This document shows, piece after piece, positions 26,601 through 30,334 of a DNA stretch of 64,000 bases (the stretch's first letter is position 1; each line of letters starts with the position of its first letter). Position numbers and translations under genes: made by a program. The DNA lies in contig CM019719.1 of assembly GCA_009760885.1 (NCBI GenBank), forward strand, positions 23,768,084 to 23,832,083. Reading direction: 5' to 3'. The notes below the pieces were generated by a model. That model worked only from the letters and a program-made list of their open reading frames with translations, did no database searches and was not told where the DNA came from. This DNA is from Achatina immaculata. Its lineage: Eukaryota > Mollusca > Gastropoda > Stylommatophora > Achatinidae.

Positions 26601-29600
26601 TTTTTGTTCAATCTCCCTGGAATTGTGAGCAGGATGTGTTGAGGCACACACACACACACCCCATGTCAAATGGGGAATGGGTTATATTAGCTGTTTTTAC
26701 AGACCTAGAGTTTAGGTTTAAAGTAGGCGGGCGGAGAGGGGGGGGTGTTACTTTAGCAGACTCCCTTGCCTTGGGGGGGGGGGGGCATAGCTATCCCTGT
26801 CTTGTTCGCCATGCTGAGCCTGTACCTGTAACTGGGGGCACCATTGGAGAGGTGGGATAGAGTTTGGTCAGCTATGGTTTGTCAGACCTAATGCAAGCAA
26901 GCAATTAGCTTTGGGTTGCAGACTACTGTGTTGAATTGTATCTTCACCCCAAATAAAAATATGTGTTAATTTCACTGAACAGTGATGTAGTAACATAATG
27001 ATCCTTGTTAATTTCACTGAACAGTGATGTAGTAACATAATGATATTGTTCATTTCACTGAACAGTGATGTAGTAACATAAAGATATGTGTTCATTTCAC
27101 TGAACAGTGATGTAGTAACATAAAGATATGTGTTCATTTCACTGAACAGTGATGTAGTAACATAAAGATATGTGTTCATTTCACTGAACAGTGATGTAGT
27201 AACATAAAGATATGTGTTCATTTCACTGAACAGTGATGTAGTAACATAAAGATATGTGTTCATTTCACTGAACAGTGATGTAGTAACATAAAGATATGTG
27301 TTCATTTCACTGAACAGTGATGTAGTAACATAAAGATATGTGTTCATTTCACTGAACAGTGATGTAGTAACATAAAGATATTTGTTCATTTCACTGAACA
27401 GTGATGTCTTACATCCTTCTTGTGCCGTTAAGCATCACATAGGGGTCGCATAGTTGTTTGCCAAGTTTTCCTGTTTTCAGCGAGTCTTTCAGCTTCATCA
27501 AGGGATGTTATGCCCACTAAACTGGCTTCTCTTAACAATGTCCTCTTTAGAGTTTCACGTGGTTGACCTCTTTTTCTTTGGCTTGTTGTGCTCCACTTGA
27601 TAGCTTGTTTTGGTATTCTCTGATTGTTTCTTCTCATCACATGGCCTACATATGTCCATCTTCTTTTTCTGATAACCCATGAGACATGAGCACAGTAATG
27701 TAGTAGCATAAAGATATGTGTTCATTTCATTGAAGATTAATGTAATAGTGGAATAAGAGTCTTCATGTAAAGATGAAGATATTAAGTTAATTCTGGTCAT
27801 CACTCTTGCATTTTGGAAACTTGGCAGTCTCCAGTTTGATGTGGAATTGTAGTTTTTTCAGAACTTTAGAAGCAAGTAATTTAATATTTAAGATTAAGAT
27901 GCAGAGAAACCATCATGGAGGAACAAGTCCAGGTTCAAAATACAAGATATATAGGAGTATTACCATCATTATCATCATGTGCCTTCTTCAGAACGAAGGT
28001 TGGTAGTAATGAATCTTCAGCTTCTGCACTCCCTTGTGTTGATGGTGACATTCAGTCAGGCTGTCCTGTCCATTCTTGTATATTATCTCATCTATATATC
28101 TATCCCTTGCTGTTTTTCCTGCCATCTTTTCTTCTAGTATGGTCTTCAGTATGTTGTTATGTCTTTTGATATGGTCAGAGTATTTTGTTTTCTTAATCTT
28201 TATTTCTTTGAGAAGTTCACATTGCGCTTGGAGCTGTTATAAAACTTGTGCATTTTTTTTTTCACTCTATGTTATGTAATCCAGTTGTTTATAGAACCAC
28301 ATTTCTGCTGCATTAATCTTTCTCTCTAGCTTTTTGCTTAGAGTCTAGGTTTCTGCTGCACACGGTAGAACAGAATAGATATGGTATTTTACTAATCTGT
28401 TTTATTTTTGTGGGCAGATTCCTGGATAAGAGGACAATCTTCATAGTGTTTAATGTATGTTTTACCATTCCTATTTCTTTCTTTATCTCCATTTCACATC
28501 CCCTGTCTTTGGTTAGCGTGTGTCCTAGGTAGCTGTAGTTTGTCACTTGGTCTAGTTCCACCTTGTTTACAGTTATATCCATCTGTGGCTTCTGGTCTAG
28601 CCTATTGGGCACCATTACTTTGGTCTTCTCAGTATTGATCTCTGTCCCCATTCTTGGCTTGTGTTATGTATCTTATCTGTTAACTTCAGCAGGTTCTGTG
28701 GGTTCTCTGCTAGAAGGACTGTATCATCTTGCATACATTAAATTATTGACATTTCTTCCCAATATAAGAGTGTTATGCACATACAGAAATATTAAGAGAA
28801 GGACCTGAGACTATTTGATCAAATGCACCATCAAGGGGAGCCACAGTGCTGGCTGTAAATCCATTCTTCACCTATCTCCAGTTTAGAGATTATATAAGAT
28901 GAGTCACCAAATTATATCTAGATTTTTTTTAGAAATAGAGGTCATGTATAATGCAAGTTAGATGACACTTGAACATAAAACACATGCATAAAAACTTCTG
29001 CTGTTCAGTATGACAACAGTAGTTCCAGTTTGCGAAGACACAATTTTCACATGCAAGTGTATAAAAATAAATACAGGGTGTTCCAAAAGTTCCCTTACAT
29101 TGGCCAGATATATTTACATATTTTTCAGATATGATATACAGGGATATGTCGATAATAATTTCCTTCATATGACAGTAAGAAATTGTCAGATTAAAGTTTT
29201 TTTTTTCTAAATGTAAATTTTATCAGTTCCCTTCAGATAAGTTTCATTCTTATGTGCCAAATTCTCTGTCCTTTGCTAATGAAGTTTGTTTACATGTAAG
29301 GGACATGAGGAAACACTAGGTAATGAGCTACGTTTGTTTGAATTTTAGTATTTCTCTTGGATTTTAGTCTTATTAGCCTATTCTTTTTCTTGGATTTTAG
29401 TCTTATTAGCCTGTTCTCTTTCTTGGATTTTAGTCTTATTAGCCTGTTCTCTTTCATGGATTTTAGTCTTATTAGCTTGTTCTCTTTCTTGGATTTTAGT
29501 CTTATTAGCCTGTTCTCTTTCTTGGATTTTAGTCTTATTAGCCTGTTCTCTTTCTTGGATTTTAGTCTTATTAGCCTGTTCTCTTTCTTGGATTTTAGTC

Positions 29601-29725
29601 TTATTAGCCTGTTATCTTTCTTAGATTTTAGTCTTATTAGCCTGCTCTCTTTCATTTCAGATAAGAAAGTGTTTATCCGGACAGTGGTTGAGGAGATTAA
29701 TGCAGGAGAACAATCTGCAAAATGA
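628..29725 (+). CDS. TMC: Transmembrane channel-like (TMC) protein, 3' 14 exons
   Basis: TMC proteins are multi-pass membrane proteins of the TMEM16/OSCA-like superfamily. TMC1/2 form mechanotransduction channels, while the TMC4-8 type are less well defined. Joining exons 628-903, 3030-3178, 5405-5555, 5878-6057, 7056-7198, 9991-10060, 10746-10843, 11916-12008, 13835-13910, 15585-15715, 16681-16845, 18627-18705, 19508-19637 and 29661-29725 gives one open frame of about 601 codons ending in TGA. Every intron is GT-AG and all phases match. The hallmark CWETFVGQEIYRL is in exon 7. Hydrophobic segments lie in exons 1, 2, 4, 5, 6, 7, 9, 10 and 11. Phrasing such as GTSVVSYFIFLKW, CWDYG-type exon 3 and the K/R-rich C-terminus favours the TMC4-8 group over TMC1-3. 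Upstream exons, including the start Met, are outside the window. A further phase-1 cassette exon in the 10-kb last intron cannot be excluded. The introns are full of transposon debris. Confidence 0.93.
1335..1530 (-). mobile_element. tRNA-derived SINE-like remnant
   Basis: On the minus strand, tggcaaagtggacagtgca resembles an A box region and gtttgagtcccaggta a B box, about 60 bp apart. The neighbouring sequence (atgacacctggaaaggaag) recurs at about 61900 next to another tRNA-like segment, so this is an interspersed repeat rather than a tRNA gene. It is degenerate. Confidence 0.4.
1870..2105 (+). mobile_element. Decayed RTE-like LINE 3' end (family B remnant)
   Basis: The plus strand gives GLENSITVGKISGKEERGG, which lines up with [20 protein letters not shown] of the family B copy at 62072-63354. 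Stops and indels show it is old. It lies in the TMC intron between exons 1 and 2. Confidence 0.55.
2301..2640 (-). mobile_element. LINE 3' end, family A (copy A1)
   Basis: The minus strand encodes remnants of the polyprotein C-terminus shared by all family A copies: a QPVSW-like stretch, RNDQRIPKQAIKW-like residues and a GRPRETLKR-like basic stretch. The 3' end, just inside cttatatcttacatcc, is at the low coordinate. Frameshifts are present. Confidence 0.8.
3030..3178 (+). CDS. TMC: TMC exon 2
   Basis: 149 nt, phase 0 in and phase 2 out; acceptor ctacttcag, donor gtaagc. It encodes GFFKDSEMYYGFYTS, the extracellular segment after LLTGT that is typical of TMC proteins, then a helix YILTCIGYYLFCVIILGY. 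Confidence 0.93.
3420..3870. other. Unrecognised single-copy segment
   Basis: This intron stretch is less AT-rich than its surroundings and carries an 82-codon open frame starting MKPMNPEHNK. It does not continue the TMC frame. I recognise no family. A decayed transposase or LINE fragment is possible but unsupported. Confidence 0.25.
3902..4180 (+). mobile_element. tRNA-derived SINE (full-length looking)
   Basis: A tRNA-like head has A-box-like gtggttactgagtagttaga and B box ggttcaagtcc. It is followed by a body containing aaatgggtaccagagaaatc and a tail taccttacctttac. The body core is shared with copies at 15058, 18800 (minus), 49315 (minus) and 50555 (minus). The mariner element starts immediately after the tail. 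Confidence 0.8.
4186..4919 (+). mobile_element. Internally deleted mariner element
   Basis: Long terminal inverted repeats (about 80 bp, imperfect) start gggtcataccgaaagtcatg on the left and mirror tttcagtatggccttc on the right, next to TA. Inside, a frame from 4316 to 4627 encodes the N-terminal paired helix-turn-helix of a mariner transposase (AVIEFLVREEIPAAEIHQRL, MGASSVRRWVKHF, RVNDIIKEDR). A second frame keeps only the C-terminal end (LSDWKNMFREME). The DDE/D catalytic core is missing and about 0.5 kb is lost against a 1.3-kb mariner, so it is non-autonomous. Confidence 0.9.
5405..5555 (+). CDS. TMC: TMC exon 3
   Basis: 151 nt, completing the split codon from exon 2 (AG|T); acceptor cctgtag, donor gtcagt. 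It encodes SYLRSYRKYYIEVSG and the conserved intracellular segment FCGWDYGITSQETGQLKHR, ending YNEFK. Confidence 0.95.
5878..6057 (+). CDS. TMC: TMC exon 4
   Basis: 60 codons, phase 0 at both ends; acceptor tttccag, donor gtaagt. It has the basic lead EYLAGMNTVKEILTRGKIAR and a transmembrane helix LLVWTVVLALLGASGYVTYV, then a short acidic/polar stretch (VKDSQGNST). Reading through the donor adds about 9 codons before a TAG, so intron retention would truncate the protein. Confidence 0.93.
6333..6461. repeat. Tandem repeat, about 44 bp x 3
   Basis: The block tgagagaaagaaaaatataa plus agatgactatggcttgagct is repeated almost exactly three times in the intron after TMC exon 4. Confidence 0.85.
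6499..6612. repeat. Tandem repeat, about 30 bp x 4
   Basis: The unit, roughly caacatactatccactcatt plus attgtgggga, repeats about four times. The flanking aactgcctagctatgtgagg resembles the SINE-like remnant at 1335-1530, so the array may have grown from a SINE head. Confidence 0.75.
7056..7198 (+). CDS. TMC: TMC exon 5
   Basis: 143 nt, phase 0 in and phase 2 out; acceptor tttttcag, donor gtattt. It encodes TEVPAINSLVMPFVISSMQ and the helix LIIPMVFSFLEAYEQF, then PKYELYVHMFR. Confidence 0.95.
7356..8020 (+). mobile_element. LINE 3' portion, family D (copy D2)
   Basis: The longest D copy. It keeps the end of the reverse transcriptase (EFVYLGSRVSEDGDSTEDI, INMKIRIFKSNVLSVLLYGS) and, after frameshifts, the family C-terminus ([19 protein letters not shown]). 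Its 3' end is gggcacttaaggttcagaga. Related stretches of about 35 bp flank it at 7317-7355 and 8021-8058. Confidence 0.85.
8131..8212 (+). mobile_element. LINE 3' end, family A (copy A2) with ATAAG tail
   Basis: It starts near ggccaactattttgcgagcc and runs through gtttaacggcacgggaagga into a clean (ATAAG)n tail. This is the clearest view of the family A 3' microsatellite. Only about 80 bp of the LINE is present. Confidence 0.8.
9991..10060 (+). CDS. TMC: TMC exon 6
   Basis: 70 nt, completing AG|A then phase 0; acceptor attttgcag, donor gtaagc. It encodes EQLLRAAMLGVLVYFWLHQ, a transmembrane helix of the central TMC core, and joins directly to CWET of exon 7. Confidence 0.92.
10558..10645 (+). 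mobile_element. SINE 3' part
   Basis: The segment gtcttggaaatacgggccta with a following cctaatagcgtggggatggg matches the 3' half of the SINE at 3902-4180 (ggaaatacgggcctaacacc). The tRNA-like head is absent. Confidence 0.65.
10746..10843 (+). CDS. TMC: TMC exon 7 with family hallmark
   Basis: 98 nt, phase 0 in and phase 2 out; acceptor atgtag, donor gtaagt. It encodes CWETFVGQEIYRLTIMD, the most conserved motif of the TMC domain, followed by a helix MIFGLVYTFFMEFIR. This exon alone identifies the family. Confidence 0.97.
11075..11330 (-). mobile_element. LINE 3' end, other family
   Basis: The minus strand gives, across frameshifts, a GRP..T..RT-like basic stretch and QDRIGWRTFVDVLCS, typical of the C-terminus of RTE-like polyproteins. 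It ends in a TGATGATCA-like tail at about 11075. No other copy is seen in the window. Confidence 0.55.
11615..11789 (+). mobile_element. LINE 3' end, family C (copy C1) with target-site duplication
   Basis: 175 bp of family C: gaagatggctgcaagacatc, the ggccatcttgctcacaaccg segment, then a degenerate TGAA tail. It is flanked by the perfect 13-bp duplication ttggtggaagtta (11602-11614 and 11790-11802), so this very short copy is a genuine 5'-truncated insertion. Confidence 0.9.
11916..12008 (+). CDS. TMC: TMC exon 8
   Basis: 93 nt, one base in and two bases out (TG|G); acceptor tttccag, donor gtgagt. It encodes ICSWKWKLIKRAEFAIARHT and LELIYTQSLCW, matching the conserved EF.IA...LELIYGQ segment of TMC proteins. 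A degenerate copy of its end and donor follows about 80 bp downstream. Confidence 0.93.
12290..12905 (-). mobile_element. LINE fragment with RNase H domain end
   Basis: The minus strand encodes EIADSLSKAGSNQDQT, the closing motif of a retrotransposon RNase H domain, then KMSHTDECPCGSRVQTPEYI and LQECPNHADLRLETWP, the zinc-knuckle-like C-terminus of I/Jockey-group LINEs, ending STGIRI. It is 5'-truncated and interrupted. Few LINE clades carry RNase H, so this is a different lineage from families A-E. Confidence 0.75.
12973..13252 (+). mobile_element. LINE 3' end, family A (copy A3)
   Basis: The plus strand carries the family A C-terminal region (tatcaagtggaacacaacag, aggccagttcagtgggcata) and ends at gacgtttaacggcatgggaa. 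The reading frame is broken by indels. Confidence 0.8.
13835..13910 (+). CDS. TMC: TMC exon 9
   Basis: 76 nt, completing TG|G then phase 0; acceptor cctctag, donor gtaagt. It encodes LGIFYSPLLSVVVIVKLVI and TFYVKR, the conserved W.G..F.PLLP helix of TMC proteins. Confidence 0.94.
14490..14690 (+). mobile_element. Decayed reverse transcriptase fragment
   Basis: The plus strand contains LNAYKTKIMAADNTEE, equivalent to the LN..KTK.M motif of LINE reverse transcriptases, and after a frameshift atcagtgatgactgctcagt resembling the YLGS..S.DG region. It ends in tgaatgaatgaa, so it may be a very old family C copy. Confidence 0.45.
14722..14938. repeat. Minisatellite, 51 bp x about 4
   Basis: The unit begins gcttgaatgtaagtcacttg and continues agctaggtcaaaccatatct. 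Because 51 is a multiple of 3, it holds open frames by chance. It sits in the intron between TMC exons 9 and 10. Confidence 0.92.
15058..15315 (+). mobile_element. tRNA-derived SINE
   Basis: A well-preserved tRNA-like head has A box tagcgtagtggttagagca and B box gggttcgaatcccc. It is followed by cgacccagcctcgtaaaatg and gggtaccagagaaaatctgg, the core shared with the SINE at 3902. A real tRNA gene is unlikely because the same body follows the head in other copies and the acceptor stem does not pair. Confidence 0.85.
15585..15715 (+). CDS. TMC: TMC exon 10
   Basis: 131 nt, phase 0 in and phase 2 out; acceptor ccctaacag, donor gtaagt. It encodes NCRPSLKPWRASKTHTIF, matching the C..p.kpWr.s...t.F signature, then the helix VFFIFSCVAVFFSILQ. 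Confidence 0.95.
15722..15908. repeat. Minisatellite, 29 bp x about 6.5, next to a splice donor
   Basis: The unit ttatttatgcgtttagctgc plus ttaggttca starts within a few bases of the exon 10 donor (15716). Copies differ by one or two bases. Confidence 0.92.
16372..16490. repeat. Polypyrimidine CTT-rich tract
   Basis: A low-complexity run built on ttttctttttcttcttcatc upstream of the exon 11 acceptor. No coding meaning is seen. Confidence 0.85.
16681..16845 (+). CDS. TMC: TMC exon 11
   Basis: 165 nt, completing CA|G and leaving TG|; acceptor ttgtcttcag, donor gtaatc. It encodes QVQPSTVCGPYQNYTTSYD, matching the PS..CGPf motif of TMC proteins, and a last helix segment ISSPGFISGVLVLLW. Confidence 0.95.
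17121..17804. mobile_element. TTAA-flanked non-autonomous DNA transposon, copy T1
   Basis: Terminal inverted repeats are left CTCTTCGTGCCTCAGG and right (minus strand) CTCTTCCCAGGGCTTT, each adjacent to TTAA (17117-17120 and 17805-17808). About 684 bp. The body (gggtcttgatatgtataggg, aagaacagtggtctggtcac, cattttgaaaaaggtcatgg) matches the copies at 44854 and 61956. No transposase frame. TTAA targets are typical of piggyBac-type elements, but assignment needs a related autonomous copy. Confidence 0.82.
18031..18510 (-). mobile_element. LINE 3' end, family A (copy A4, best coding copy)
   Basis: The minus strand reads almost without interruption through the end of the polyprotein: TYVGHLMRRNDQRIPKQAIK, then [36 protein letters not shown] and a stop after LCDV. 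Upstream sequence continues the same family (connection-domain remnants with FENKYLRK-like residues). It serves as the reference for the other A copies. The 3' tail abuts a TA-rich tract. Confidence 0.88.
18555..18620. repeat. Perfect 22-bp inverted repeat with AT-repeat loop
   Basis: Arms 18555-18576 and 18599-18620 are exact reverse complements (left begins tacaagtaatgaaattatac). A short AT-dinucleotide loop separates them and the right arm ends 6 bp before the TMC exon 12 acceptor. Confidence 0.93.
18627..18705 (+). CDS. TMC: TMC exon 12
   Basis: 79 nt, completing TG|C then phase 0; acceptor gtaatccag, donor gtaagt. It encodes MILYYMRTVTISRKKRVEQF and KTQLIL, the end of the last transmembrane helix and the start of the basic cytosolic tail. 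Confidence 0.88.
18800..19090 (-). mobile_element. tRNA-derived SINE, minus strand
   Basis: The minus strand shows A box tggtctagtggttagcatac and B box gattcaattcc, a Glu/Gly-type tRNA head. The body contains aaaaaatgggcaccttgggt and ends in an A/T-rich tract. The head differs from that of the SINE at 15058, while the core is similar. Confidence 0.75.
19508..19637 (+). CDS. TMC: TMC exon 13
   Basis: 130 nt, phase 0 in and phase 1 out; acceptor tcaccag, donor gtatac. It encodes EGKDKQFLLNLLNQVKLSGG and a polar stretch ending QQISQERP. The EGKDK.FLL motif is common in the TMC C-terminal cytosolic tail. Confidence 0.9.
19638..22296. other. Left part of the last TMC intron, no gene seen
   Basis: This AT-rich stretch has no recognised exon. 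It holds a long C homopolymer at 21127-21155. Two segments opening gtggttcttaacc (about 20962) and cagtgcttctaaaac (about 21484) look like ends of old hAT-type elements. No coding similarity was recognised. Confidence 0.5.
22297..22376 (-). mobile_element. LINE 3' end, family A (copy A5), about 80 bp
   Basis: Tail tcttatcttcttatatctta, then cgtgccgttaaacgtcacat and gggctcgcaaagtagttcgc, nearly identical to copy A4. It is severely 5'-truncated. Confidence 0.8.
23091..23275 (+). mobile_element. LINE fragment, family D (copy D3)
   Basis: Contains gatggacaccacagaggaaa, gggctcaccttggcaagagt and ends at ccttgggcacttaa. It is the left end of segmental copy 1. Confidence 0.75.
23342..23880 (-). mobile_element. 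LINE fragment, family A (copy A6) with reverse transcriptase end
   Basis: The minus strand from about 23863 keeps the thumb-adjacent part of the reverse transcriptase: SLASKKGLEINTDKTKIMKL and NQFAYLGSYIDQDGDTKNE. It then jumps by internal deletion to the family A 3' end. This copy has one uninterrupted 92-codon frame, while its duplicate at 25.8 kb has a 1-base deletion that breaks it. Confidence 0.82.
24753..25300. repeat. Minisatellite, 42 bp x 13
   Basis: The unit is tgttaatttcactgaacagt plus gatgtagtaacataatgatc plus ct. A variant with agatatgtgttcatttcact occupies units near 25045-25125. The 42-bp period (14 codons) creates long repetitive open frames in several frames, which are not genes. 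Confidence 0.97.
25297..25480 (+). mobile_element. LINE fragment, family D (copy D4)
   Basis: Duplicate of copy D3, created by the segmental duplication and not by a separate insertion. Confidence 0.75.
25547..26085 (-). mobile_element. LINE fragment, family A (copy A7)
   Basis: Duplicate of A6. The reverse transcriptase frame is broken after DQDGDTK by a missing T near 25868. Its 3'-terminal 130 bp resembles A8 (27.4 kb) more than A6. Confidence 0.82.
26959..27406. repeat. Minisatellite, 42 bp x about 10.7, second array
   Basis: Same unit as the first array, but mostly the agatatgtgttcatttcact variant and highly homogeneous. A single residual unit lies at 27696-27735, beyond an inserted LINE fragment. 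Confidence 0.95.
27407..27695 (-). mobile_element. LINE 3' end, family A (copy A8), inside the 42-bp array
   Basis: The minus strand encodes [35 protein letters not shown] and ends MRPLCDA. It is flanked by array sequence on both sides: acagtgatgt at 27398-27407 on the left and acagtaatgt after 27695 on the right, a likely 10-bp target duplication with one change. Confidence 0.82.
27950..28760 (-). mobile_element. RTE-like LINE fragment (family B relative)
   Basis: The minus strand has DTVLLAENPQNLLKLTDKI, GTEINTEKTKVMVPN and YSYLGHTLTKDRGCEMEIKK, the end of a reverse transcriptase palm and thumb. Frameshifted C-terminal sequence follows, then an ATCATC (TGA-type) tail near 27965. It is truncated at the 5' side near the YADD motif. 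Confidence 0.75.
29340..29660 (+). repeat. Minisatellite, 33 bp x 9-10, forming the TMC exon 14 acceptor region
   Basis: The unit ggattttagtcttattagcc plus tgttctctttctt repeats up to the final exon. The last, divergent unit supplies the pyrimidine tract and AG of the exon 14 acceptor. Because 33 is a multiple of 3, it gives open frames on both strands. Confidence 0.95.
29661..29725 (+). CDS. TMC: TMC exon 14 (last coding exon)
   Basis: 65 nt, completing G|AT and ending in TGA; acceptor ttcatttcag. It encodes DKKVFIRTVVEEINAGEQSA plus K. The frame fits exon 13 exactly, although the intron between them is 10 kb. Family similarity of such a short tail is weak, so the join rests on phase and splice signal. 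Confidence 0.72.
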
Positions 29726-30334
29726 AGATCTTTCTACAAAATGACCTGCTGCTTGTGAAGACATTCTACAAAATGTTTGTTGGAATTGTATCAAATGCCA
29801 TCCTGCTGGAGAAGACATACAAAATATAGCATCCATTTTTATTGTACAATCCACAAACATATTGCATGTTGCTTGTTGCAGAAGATATTTGTTTTGAAGC
29901 TTCAGAAATTAACATTTTTGTTATGCTGGTATTTTTTGAACGGCACTCACAGATACTGTGTTTGGAAGATGGAATGCATAGACTCATTTCAATTTTATAA
30001 ACAGATGTGTATATATATCTGCATGTGATTTAAAGCTTTTTATTTAGAAGTGTTCTTTTTTTTTAATCTAGTCTTGTTTTTTATAGGGAACTAATCTTTT
30101 GCATATTTCTTTTTGTTTATGTTATTTTCACTTCTTAAGAAACTAAAACTGGATTTTAGTTATCCAAAATACCATGACTTTGTTTGTCTCTTCATACAGT
30201 TTTCCATATATTTATACAAATATATATCACATACTGCATTTCTGGATTTCCATGATAAGGTTCAGTTTTTAAGTGTCTCCATGAATTGATTGATGTGCTT
30301 GCCTCTTCTATGTTTTACCTCAAGATGGTGATTG
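29726..30334 (+). other. Probable TMC 3' UTR and downstream flank
   Basis: AT-rich sequence follows the stop codon. I see no clear AATAAA before the LINE that starts near 30335, so the transcript end is not defined. Confidence 0.4.

Larger units (their letters stand above)
25297..27406. repeat. Segmental duplication, copy 2
   Basis: Direct repeat of 23091-25296 with a shorter 42-bp array. It differs in CA-repeat length near 26645, in a 1-base deletion near 25868 and in a cluster of differences at 25560-25690. Confidence 0.93.

Noticed and set aside
29290..29725. Open frames of repeated RLKSKKENRLI or DFSLISLFSFL units
   Set aside because: Both strands of the 33-bp minisatellite are open for the same reason; only the last 65 nt are taken as TMC coding sequence.
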